From NCBI GenBank assembly GCA_028752905.1, contig JAQNBH010000020.1:1302001-1366000 (forward strand): 64,000 bases of DNA. The letters run 5' to 3'. A model generated the notes under the pieces. It made no database searches. It was given only the letters and a program-made list of their open reading frames with translations, and had not been told where the DNA came from. The DNA is from Cladorhizidae sp. MBARI D1340-BT2 (taxonomy: Eukaryota > Porifera > Demospongiae > Poecilosclerida > Cladorhizidae). How positions within the stretch are numbered: the first letter of the stretch is position 1; every line of letters starts with the position of its first letter. The position numbers and the translations under genes are program-made. Positions 55,201 through 64,000 of this stretch are shown one piece after another.

Positions 55201-57171
55201 TATCTTGATATTTGCCCTAATTTGGTCTATATGTTTCTCATTTCCCCCCCAAAAATCTTGTTATTTTGCCGTAAAGCTCATAACTTTTCTACACTTTACC
55301 CCAAAAAGATAATTTTTATATCATCGGATAGCCCTTCTAATTATCTGTCTTTTGTACGTGCCAAAATATTGAGTACTCTAAGTATTAGCAAGTTATGGTG
55401 ATTTGAAGTGGTAAGGTTTGCGATCTTTCCTGGTGTTTTCCAGTTGCCAAAGCGGTGGCCTGCCAGTGAAAAACCACTACATTTATTGATAATCTGTTGA
55501 CATGTTGCAGATAAGGACCTTCTCTATCAGTTGACAAAATCTGGCACTTTGGTCTTGTTAATTAGGGCAGTTATGAATTGTAATCTTACTTGATACTAAA
55601 CATGTTAGCTTCGTAGATTATCCACACCACTGAATAGACTTGATGTATAGCTATTAAGATAGGACTCTCTAAGTGCTCTCTCTTGATACCAAACATCCAT
55701 ATATTCTGCACACTTCACTGTAATGGACTTGCAAGATAGGTATCTCTCAGTGTTCTCTATCTTGAGCTAAACATGTTAGCTTCATAGATTCTCCACACTT
55801 CACTGAATAGAGTTGATATATAGCTCTAAAGGTAGGCCTCTCTCTGTTCTCTCTCTTGATACCAAACATCCGTATATTCTGCATACATAGAATCACAAGA
55901 TAGGTTTCTCTATGTGTTATCTATCTTGATGCTAAACAGGTTAGCTTCATAGATTCTCCACACTTCACTGTATAAACTTGATATATAGCTATTAAGATAG
56001 GTCTCTCCCTGTGCTCTCTGTTGATATCAAACATCCATAATATTCTGCACACTTCACTGTAATGGACTTGATATGATTCGAATGATAGGTTTCATTATGT
56101 GTTCTCTATCTTGATATTTGCCCTAATTTGGTCTATAATATGTTTCTCATTTTTTCCCCAAAAATCTTGCTTTTTTGCCGTAAAGCTCATAACTTTTCTA
56201 CACTTTATCTAAAAAAGATAATTTTTATATCACCGAATAGCCCTTCTAATTATCTGTCTTTTGTACGTGCCAAAATTTTGTGTACTCTAAGTATTAGCAA
56301 GTTATGGTGATTTGAAGTGGTAAGGTTTGCGATCTTTCCTGGCGTTTTCCAGTTGCCAAAGCGGTGGCCTGCCAGTGAAAAACCACTACATTTATTGATA
56401 ATCTGTTGACATGTTGCAGATAAGGACCTTCTCTATCAGTTGACAAAATCTGGCACTTTGGTCTTGTTAATTAGGGCAGTTATGAATTGTAATCTTACTT
56501 GATGCTAAACATGTTAGCTTCGTAGATTATCCACACCACTGAATAGACTTGATGTATAGCTATTAAGATAGGACTCTCTAAGTGCTCTCTCTTGATACCA
56601 AACATCCATATTATATTCTGCACACTTCACTGTAATGGACTTGCAAGATAGGTATCTCTCAGTGTTCTCTATCTTGAGCTAAACATGTTAGCTTCATAGA
56701 TTCTCCACACTTCACTGAATAGACTTGATATATAGCTCTAAAGGTAGGCCTCTCTCTGTTCTCTCTCTTGATACCATATGTCCGTATATTCTGCATACAT
56801 AGAATCACAAGATAGGTTTCTCTATGTGTTCTCTATCTTGATGCTAAACAGGTTAGCTTCATAGATTCTCCACACTTCACTGTATAAACTTGATATATAG
56901 CTATTAAGATAGGTCTCTCCCTGTGCTCTCTGTTGATATCAAACATCCATAATATTCTGCATACTTCACTGTAATGGACTTGATATGATTCGAATGATAG
57001 GTTTCATTATGTGTTCTCTATCTTGATATTTGCCCTAATTTGGTCTATATGTTTCTCATTTTTCCCCAAAAAATCTTGTTATTTTGCCGTTAAGCTCATA
57101 ACTTTTCTACACTTTACCTCAAAAAGATAATTTTTATATCATCGGATAGCCCTTCTAATTATCTGTCTTTT
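46260..57171 (+). repeat. Two 5456-bp hexamer higher-order repeats
   Basis: Six monomers starting at 46260 (909, 914, 909, 906, 909, 909 bp) are repeated in the same order from 51716. Rare changes are shared at exactly 5456 bp: AAATCAGGGAC (47352 and 52808), TTGATACTAAAC (about 50134 and 55590), CCATATGTCC (51319 and 56775), TATCAAGATAGG (46558 and 52014), ACCTCAAAAAG (about 51660 and 57116) and TTTCGCATTTT (about 47050 and 52506). The first bases of the two copies differ (TTTTGTGTACTC against TATTGAGTACTC), so the left breakpoint is inside the first monomer, after about 46280 and before 46506. I saw no difference between the copies beyond that. Confidence 0.92.
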
Positions 57172-58080
57172 GTACGTGCCAAAATATTGAGTACTCTAAG
57201 TATTAGCAAGTTATGGTGATTTGAAGTGGTAAGGTTTGCGATCTTTCCTGGTGTTTTCCAGTTGCCAAAGCGGTGGCCTGCCAGTGAAAAACCACTACAT
57301 TTATTGATAATCTGTTGACATGTTGCAGATAAGGACCTTCTCTATCAGTTGACAAAATCTGGCACTTTGGTCTTGTTAATTAGGGCAGTTATGAATTGTA
57401 ATCTTACTTGATGCTAAACATGTTAGCTTCGTAGATTATCCACACCACTGAATAGACTTGATGTATAGCTATTAAGATAGGACTCTCTAAGTGCTCTCTC
57501 TTGATACCAAACATCCATATATTCTGCACACTTCACTGTAATGGACTTGCAAGATAGGTATCTCTCAGTGTTCTCTATCTTGAGCTAAACATGTTAGCTT
57601 CATAGATTCTCCACACTTCACTGAATAGAGTTGATATATAGCTCTAAAGGTAGGCCTCTCTCCGTTCTCTCTCTTGATACCAAACATCCGTATATTCTGC
57701 ATACATAGAATCACAAGATAGGTTTCTCTATGTGTTCTCTATCTTGATGCTAAACAGGTTAGCTTCATAGATTCTCCACACTTCACTGTATAAACTTGAT
57801 ATATAGCTATTAAGATAGGTCTCTCCCTGTGCTCTCTGTTGATATCAAACATCCATAATATTCTGCACACTTCACTGTAATGGACTTGATATGATTCGAA
57901 TGATAGGTTTCATTATGTGTTCTCTATCTTGATATTTGCCCTAATTTGGTCTATAATATGTTTCTCATTTTTTCCCCAAAAATCTTGCTTTTTTGCCGTA
58001 AAGCTCATAACTTTTCTACACTTTATCTAAAAAAGATAATTTTTATATCACCGAATAGCCCTTCTAATTATCTGTCTTTT
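57172..58080 (+). repeat. Single 909-bp monomer after the hexamer pair
   Basis: This copy starts like monomer 51716, with CAAAATATTGAGTACTC, but lacks its private AAATATGTTAGC and TATCAAGATAGG changes. The second hexamer copy therefore ends inside this monomer, before about 57415. It carries TCTCTCCGTTCTC, shared with 38974, 39883, 42617, 45351, 46260 and 51716. Confidence 0.8.
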
Positions 58081-61000
58081 GTACGTGCCAAAATTTTGTG
58101 TACTCTAAGTATTAGCAAGTTATGGTGATTTGAAGTGGTAAGGTTTGCGATCTTTCCTGGCGTTTTCCAGTTGCCAAAGCGGTGGCCTGCCAGTGAAAAA
58201 CCACTACATTTATTGATAATCTGTTGACATGTTGCAGATAAGGACCTTCTCTATCAGTTGACAAAATCTGGCACTTTGGTCTTGTTAATTAGGGCAGTTA
58301 TGAATTGTAATCTTACTTGATGCTAAACATGTTAGCTTCGTAGATTATCCACACCACTGAATAGACTTGATGTATAGCTATTAAGATAGGACTCTCTAAG
58401 TGCTCTCTCTTGATACCAAACATCCATATATTCTGCACACTTCACTGTAATGGACTTGCAAGATAGGTATCTCTCAGTGTTCTCTATCTTGAGCTAAACA
58501 TGTTAGCTTCATAGATTCTCCACACTTCACTGAATAGAGTTGATATATAGCTCTAAAGGTAGGCCTCTCTCTGTTCTCTCTCTTGATACCAAACATCCGT
58601 ATATTCTGCATACATAGAATCACAAGATAGGTTTCTCTATGTGTTATCTATCTTGATGCTAAACAGGTTAGCTTCATAGATTCTCCACACTTCACTGTAT
58701 AAACTTGATATATAGCTATTAAGATAGGTCTCTCCCTGTGCTCTCTGTTGATATCAAACATCCATAATATTCTGCACACTTCACTGTAATGGACTTGATA
58801 TGATTCGAATGATAGGTTTCATTATGTGTTCTCTATCTTGATATTTGCCCTAATTTGGTCTATATGTTTCTCATTTCCCCCCCAAAAATCTTGTTATTTT
58901 GCCGTAAAGCTCATAACTTTTCTACACTTTACCCCAAAAAGAAAATTTTTATATCACCGGATAGCCCTTCTAATTATCTGTCTTTTGTACGTGTCAAAAT
59001 TTTTAGTACTCTAAGTATTAGCAAGTTATGGTGATTTGAAGTGGTAAGGTTTGCGATCTTTCCTGGCGTTTTCCAGTTGCCAAAGCGGTGGCCTGCCAGT
59101 GAAAAACCACTACATTTATTGATAATCTGTTGACATGTTGCAGATAAGGGCCTTCTCTATCAGTTGACAAAATCTGGGACTTTGGTCTTGTTAATTATTT
59201 GTACTACTCTTACTTGATTCTAAACATGTTAGCTTCGTAGCTTCGTAGATTATCCACACTTCACTGAATAGACTTGATGTATAGCTATTAAGATAGGACT
59301 CTCTAAGTGCTCTCTCTTGATACCAAACATCCATATATTCTGCACACTTCACTGTAATGGACTTGCAAGATAGGTATCTCTCAGTGTTCTCTATCTTGAG
59401 CTAAACATGTTAGCTTCATAGATTCTCCACACTTCACTGAATAGACTTGATATATAGCTCTAAAGGTAGGCCTCTCTCTGTTCTCTCTCTTGATACCAAA
59501 CGTCCGTATATTCTGCATACATAGAATCACAAGATAGGTTTCTCTATGTGTTCTCTATCTTGATGCTAAACAGGTTAGCTTCATAGATTCTCCACACTTC
59601 ACTGTATAAACTTGATATATAGCTATTAAGATAGGTCTCTCCCTGTGCTCTCTGTTGATATCAAACATCCATAATATTCTGCACACTTCACTGTAATGGA
59701 CTTGATATGATTCGAATGATAGGTTTCATTATGTGTTCTCTATCTTGATATTTGCCCTAATTTGGTCTATAATATGTTTCTCATTTTTTCCCCAAAAATC
59801 TTGCTTTTTTGCCGTAAAGCTCATAACTTTTCTACACTTTATCTAAAAAAGATAATTTTTATATCACCGAATAGCCCTTCTAATTATCTGTCTTTTGTAC
59901 GTGCCAAAATTTTGTGTACTCTAAGTATTAGCAAGTTATGGTGATTTGAAGTGGTAAGGTTTGCGATCTTTCCTGGCGTTTTCCAGTTGCCAAAGCGGTG
60001 GCCTGCCAGTGAAAAACCACTACATTTATTGATAATCTGTTGACATGTTGCAGATAAGGACCTTCTCTATCAGTTGACAAAATCTGGCACTTTGGTCTTG
60101 TTAATTAGGGCAGTTATGAATTGTAATCTTACTTGATGCTAAACATGTTAGCTTCGTAGATTATCCACACCACTGAATAGACTTGATGTATAGCTATTAA
60201 GATAGGACTCTCTAAGTGCTCTCTCTTGATACCAAACATCCATATATTCTGCACACTTCACTGTAATGGACTTGCAAGATAGGTATCTCTCAGTGTTCTC
60301 TATCTTGAGCTAAACATGTTAGCTTCATAGATTCTCCACACTTCACTGAATAGAGTTGATATATAGCTCTAAAGGTAGGCCTCTCTCTGTTCTCTCTCTT
60401 GATACCAAACATCCGTATATTCTGCATACATAGAATCACAAGATAGGTTTCTCTATGTGTTATCTATCTTGATGCTAAACAGGTTAGCTTCATAGATTCT
60501 CCACACTTCACTGTATAAACTTGATATATAGCTATTAAGATAGGTCTCTCCCTGTGCTCTCTGTTGATATCAAACATCCATAATATTCTGCACACTTCAC
60601 TGTAATGGACTTGATATGATTCGAATGATAGGTTTCATTATGTGTTCTCTATCTTGATATTTGCCCTAATTTGGTCTATATGTTTCTCATTTCCCCCCAA
60701 AAATCTTGTTATTTTGCCGTAAAGCTCATAACTTTTCTACACTTTACCCCAAAAAGAAAATTTTTATATCACCGGATAGCCCTTCTAATTATCTGTCTTT
60801 TGTACGTGTCAAAATTTTTAGTACTCTAAGTATTAGCAAGTTATGGTGATTTGAAGTGGTAAGGTTTGCGATCTTTCCTGGCGTTTTCCAGTTGCCAAAG
60901 CGGTGGCCTGCCAGTGAAAAACCACTACATTTATTGATAATCTGTTGACATGTTGCAGATAAGGGCCTTCTCTATCAGTTGACAAAATCTGGGACTTTGG

Positions 61001-61711
61001 TCTTGTTAATTATTTGTACTACTCTTACTTGATGCTAAACATGTTAGCTTCGTAGCTTCGTAGATTATCCACACTTCACTGAATAGACTTGATGTATAGC
61101 TATTAAGATAGGACTCTCTAAGTGCTCTCTCTTGATACCAAACATCCATATATTCTGCACACTTCACTGTAATGGACTTGCAAGATAGGTATCTCTCAGT
61201 GTTCTCTATCTTGAGCTAAACATGTTAGCTTCATAGATTCTCCACACTTCACTGAATAGACTTGATATATAGCTCTAAAGGTAGGCCTCTCTCTGTTCTC
61301 TCTCTTGATACCAAACGTCCGTATATTCTGCATACATAGAATCACAAGATAGGTTTCTCTATGTGTTCTCTATCTTGATGCTAAACAGGTTAGCTTCATA
61401 GATTCTCCACACTTCACTGTATAAACTTGATATATAGCTATTAAGATAGGTCTCTCCCTGTGCTCTCTGTTGATATCAAACATCCATAATATTCTGCACA
61501 CTTCACTGTAATGGACTTGATATGATTCGAATGATAGGTTTCATTATGTGTTCTCTATCTTGATATTTGCCCTAATTTGGTCTATAATATGTTTCTCATT
61601 TTTTCCCCAAAAATCTTGCTTTTTTGCCGTAAAGCTCATAACTTTTCTACACTTTATCTAAAAAAGATAATTTTTATATCACCGAATAGCCCTTCTAATT
61701 ATCTGTCTTTT
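58081..61711 (+). repeat. Two terminal dimers (1816 and 1815 bp) with private indels
   Basis: Monomer pair 58081/58987 is repeated as 59897/60802. Both second members read GTTAATTATTTGTAC, a 12-bp loss relative to the related copy at 52625. Both also have an 8-bp tandem duplication, TAGCTTCGTAGCTTCGTAG (about 59229 and 61045). Both begin GTACGTGTCAAAATTTTTAG. The copies differ by CTTGATTCTAAAC against CTTGATGCTAAAC and by one C in the tail C run. These indels were not seen elsewhere in the array. Confidence 0.9.
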
Positions 61712-61950
61712 GTACGTGCCAAAATTTTGTGTACTCTAAGTATTAGCAAGTTATGGTGATTTGAAGTGGTAAGGTTTGCGATCTTTCCTGGCGTTTTCCA
61801 GTTGCCAAAGCGGTGGCCTGCCAGTGAAAAACCACTATATTTATTGATAATCTGTTGACATGTTGCAGATAAGGACCTTCTCTATCAGTTGACAAAATCT
61901 GGCACTTTGGTCTTGTTAATTAGGGCAGTTATGAATTGTACTCTTACTTG
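61712..61950 (+). repeat. Truncated last monomer at the array edge
   Basis: Only the head is present, 239 bp, ending at CTCTTACTTG. The next bases, AAAAACTGTCTG, belong to a different repeat family. In an intact monomer the first subrepeat would begin four bases later. The head is a mosaic: AAGGACCTTC and CTGGCACTTTGG come from one subfamily and GTACTCTTAC from the other. It also has a private ACTATATTTATTG change near 61837. Confidence 0.93.
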
Positions 61951-63556
61951 AAAAACTGTCTGAATTCGCTCAAAATGGCTCAATGCTTCCACTTCAGTAT
62001 TATGGAACTGTTTCTACTCTTTTAAATTACAAAAAACATCTTTTGGTGAGACAGGGGGAAAAAACTCCAATTGGGGCTTTTTTTTAGATGTTTGGGTAAA
62101 AACTGTCGGAAATCACTCATTCTCATCAAAATGGGCACATGAACTTCCTTTTCAAAATTATATAAATACTTTTATTGAGAAATTTTCCGTTTTTAACCTC
62201 TATTTTGCTCCAATTGGGACAGATCATTTTGAGGAAAAACTGTCTGAAATCAGTCAATTTTGTCAAAATGGCACACTAGCTTCCCCCTCTAGGTTATGAA
62301 ACTGTTTCTACTCATTAAACGACAGAATTTCTTTTGGTGAGAAATCTCACCATTTTAAACGAAAGAAGCGGAAATTTTGGTGTTTTGAACAAAACCGTCA
62401 GAAACCGGTCATTCTTGTAAAAATGGCTTCCTTTTCAACATTATTGAACTCATTCTACTCTTTAAACGACAAAATATCTTTGGTTGAGAAATCTTACGTT
62501 TTTAACCTCTATTTGGCTCTTATTGGGACGTTTTAGAGCGTTTTGAGGCTAAACTGTCTGAAATCGCTCTATCTTGTAAAAATGGCACAATAGCTTACTC
62601 TTCAACATGAAACTGTTTCTACTCTTTAAATGACAGAAAATGTCTTTTGGTAAAAAATCTTCCGTTTTTAACGATTTGGGATTTTTTAAGCAAAAACTGT
62701 CTGAAATCGCTGTCAAAATTGTGCACATCAGCAACATTATATAACTGTTTCTACTCTCTAAATGACACTTTTGGTGAGAAATCTACCCTTTTTAGACTAT
62801 TTGGTTCCAATTTGGACTTTTTTTTAGCGTGTTGAGGAAAAACTGTCTGAAATCACTCATTCTTGTCAAAATCGGTAAATTACCTTCTCTTTCAACATTA
62901 TGGAACCGATACTGCTCTTTAAATGACAGTAAATGTCTTTTGGTGAGAAATCTTCAGTTTTTAACTGAAAGAAACTCTATTGTACTCCAATTGGGAGGGT
63001 TTTGGGGAAAAAGTGCCTGAAATAGCTCAATTGTGCCAAAATGGCAAATTAATACTATTTCTCTTGAAATGTCAGAAAACGTCTGAAAGAAGCTGTATTT
63101 TACTCCATTTGGGACGTTTTGAAGCGTTTTGAGGAAAACCTGTCTGAAATCGCTGTCAAAATTGTGCACATCGGCTTTCTTTTCATCATTATATAACTAT
63201 TTCTACTCTTTATAGGACAGAAAACGTCTTTTGACGAGAAATCTTATATTTTTAACCGTAACAAGCTCTATTTTGCTCCAATTGGGACTTTTTTGAGCGT
63301 TTTTAGGCAAAAAGGTCTAGATATTGTAAAAATGGGAACATTAGCTTCCTTTCAAACATTATCTAAATGTTTCTACTCTTTAAATAACAGAAAACGTCTT
63401 AGGGTGATAAATCTCCCCCTTTTAAGCTCTATTTTGCTCCAAATGGGGCGTTTTTGGCGTTTTTAGGAAAGACTGTCTGGAATCGCTCATTCTTGTCAAA
63501 ATAGGCACATTAGCTACTTTTCAACATTGGAACTGTTACTTCTCATTAAACGATAG
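61951..63556 (+). repeat. Diverged tandem repeat, ~11 copies spaced 126-174 bp
   Basis: An AACTGTCTGAAATCGCTC-like anchor recurs at about 61954, 62101, 62238, 62393, 62552, 62695, 62841, 63011, 63137, 63311 and 63472. Between anchors the same order of blocks returns: TTGTCAAAATGGCAC, TTAGCTTCCTTTC, AACATTATGGAACTG, TTTCTACTCTTTAAA, GACAGAAAACGTCTTTTGG, TGAGAAATCTT, TTTTTAACCTCTATTTTGC, CTCCAATTGGGAC, then TTTTGAGCGTTTTGAGG. Copies carry many substitutions and indels, so this family is much older or less homogenised than the 908-bp satellite. It shows no clear similarity to that satellite. The open frames of up to 71 codons in 62549-63169 run through repeat blocks on both strands and are not convincing genes. 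I do not recognise the family. Confidence 0.9.
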
Positions 63557-63686
63557 TTACAAATGCCCAACTATCCCAGAAGAAGCCTGTACAGCGTAAC
63601 TCTTTCCCTCCTGATGTTAGCTAGCACCTACAATGCCATGCCCTCCTAGATGCTGCTGCATAAATCCAAGCAGGAGTGGATCTACT

Positions 63687-63693
63687 TATAAAG
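63687..63693 (+). promoter_or_regulatory. TATA-like box (weak)
   Basis: TATAAAG occurs in the first non-satellite stretch beside the arrays. A splice-donor-like site follows 80 bp downstream at 63772. Spacing to a transcription start about 25-30 bp downstream would be normal for a TATA promoter, but no downstream ORF or initiator supports it. A chance match in AT-rich DNA is quite possible. Confidence 0.2.
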
Positions 63694-63767
63694 AGTGATG
63701 ACATTCTGAGGGATTTCAGGCTAGCCAGGTGCCTATACAGCTTTCATTGGCTTGCAGAGACGGCAGT

Positions 63768-63777
63768 AAAGGTAAGG
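63768..63777 (+). other. Possible 5-prime splice site (weak)
   Basis: AAAG|GTAAGG matches the eukaryotic splice-donor consensus well, with the GT at 63772. No open frame leads into it: the nearest upstream bases CGGCAGTAAAG contain a TAA in one frame. If real it would end a non-coding first exon. Confidence 0.2.
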
Positions 63778-63815
63778 AAGATTCTGTTTATGATGGCAAT
63801 TTGTGATTGTCAGTA

Positions 63816-63882
63816 AGTTCAACAAGACTTGTAATCCTAGATTAAGATATACTGTAATTTACATGATGGTTTCATGAAATAC
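63816..63882 (+). repeat. Direct repeat, left copy
   Basis: The stretch around GTAATCCTAGATTAAGATAT (from 63831) recurs with a few changes at 63945, 114 bp downstream. The match extends through ATACTGTAA and a later TTTCATGAA. Two copies are seen and the right one reaches the window edge, so more may follow. Confidence 0.75.
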
Positions 63883-63928
63883 ATCTAGGTTGGACACACA
63901 GAGAGCCAAGAGACATGTAAATTAATTA

Positions 63929-64000
63929 AAGTTGATCAAGGCATGTAATCCTAGATTTAGATATACTGTAACTTACATAATATGAGGATTTCATGAAGAG
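63929..64000 (+). repeat. Direct repeat, right copy (reaches the window edge)
   Basis: This matches 63816-63882, with GTAATCCTAGATTTAGATAT from 63945, then ATACTGTAAC, TTACATAAT and TTTCATGAAG. It is diverged from the left copy by substitutions and a small insertion. It may be the start of a third tandem family or a pair within an older dispersed repeat. Confidence 0.7.

Larger units (their letters stand above)
1..61950 (+). repeat. Satellite array, ~908-bp monomer, 68 full copies plus one partial
   Basis: The same unit recurs head to tail without interruption. Taking the GTACGTGCC-like motif as phase, copies start at 1, 914, 1820, 2730, 3636, 4544, 5450, 6358, 7264, 8177, 9082, 9990, 10896, 11809, 12714, 13622, 14535, 15443, 16356, 17262, 18172, 18981, 19889, 20802, 21708, 22614, 23522, 24432, 25338, 26246, 27156, 28062, 28968, 29878, 30784, 31692, 32600, 33510, 34416, 35330, 36241, 37152, 38063, 38974, 39883, 40792, 41706, 42617, 43526, 44440, 45351, 46260, 47169, 48083, 48992, 49898, 50807, 51716, 52625, 53539, 54448, 55354, 56263, 57172, 58081, 58987, 59897, 60802 and 61712 (partial). 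Lengths are 905-914 bp except one 809-bp copy. Copies differ by scattered substitutions and short indels. Phase is arbitrary and the strand is the one read here. No promoter, ORF or RNA gene is supported inside. A centromeric or heterochromatic role is inferred only from the architecture. Confidence 0.98.
63557..64000. other. Non-satellite flank without a callable gene
   Basis: The sequence changes character here: base composition is more balanced and neither tandem family continues. All reading frames seen between 63557 and 63780 are broken by stops within a few dozen codons. I see no recognisable protein domain, tRNA or transposon end. It may be ordinary intergenic or 5-prime-flanking DNA, or part of an unidentified dispersed repeat. 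Confidence 0.6.

Noticed and set aside
1..61950. CRISPR array
   Set aside because: The repeats are hundreds of bases long, with no short repeat alternating with unique spacers, and no cas genes are present.
1..61950. Mobile element or LTR-derived tandem array
   Set aside because: No terminal repeats, target-site duplications, poly-A tail or reverse transcriptase/transposase frames were seen in any monomer.
62549..63169. Overlapping open frames on both strands, up to 71 codons
   Set aside because: They lie within the decayed tandem repeat, overlap one another on opposite strands and share no recognisable domain.

Overview
This window is almost entirely one satellite-DNA array. Bases 1 to 61950 hold 68 full-length head-to-tail copies of a roughly 908-bp AT-rich monomer plus one truncated copy, all in the same orientation and with no interrupting gene or mobile element. 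Setting the phase at the GTACGTGCC-like motif, the mean period is 907.5 bp and all but one copy are 905 to 914 bp long. The array is already running at base 1, so its left edge lies outside the window. No protein-coding, rRNA or tRNA gene is supported. The longest open frames are about 60 to 70 codons and are by-products of the repeats. Long homogeneous tandem arrays, higher-order repeats and absence of genes point to a eukaryotic nuclear genome, probably pericentromeric, centromeric or other heterochromatic DNA. The species cannot be told from the sequence; an animal is only a guess.

The monomer is itself nested. It has a head of about 240 bp that contains a nearly invariant core, then a block of about 520 bp made of three subrepeats (about 173, 163 and 185 bp), then a tail of about 145 bp where much of the copy-to-copy variation lies. 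Each subrepeat splits into two related half-units of roughly 95 and 70-90 bp. Above the monomer there are several local higher-order repeats: 1814-bp dimers (3636-7263), a 3632-bp tetramer (5450-12713), 2724-bp trimers (21708-27155), 1822-bp dimers (about 35530-39240), 2734-bp trimers (40792-46259), 5456-bp hexamers (about 46260-57171) and 1815-bp terminal dimers (58081-61711). Two linked-variant subfamilies and their mosaics occur throughout, which fits repeated unequal exchange and gene conversion.

The array ends abruptly at 61950, within a few bases of the monomer's own head/subrepeat boundary. Bases 61951-63556 hold a second, unrelated tandem family: about 11 strongly diverged copies with a spacing of 126 to 174 bp. 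From 63557 to 64000 the DNA looks non-satellite, with a TATA-like box, a splice-donor-like site and a pair of diverged direct repeats 114 bp apart, but no gene can be called there.

There are no genes whose joint action could be described. The interest of the window is structural: an array with visible recombination history, its junction with a decayed second repeat family, and a candidate conserved core inside each monomer.
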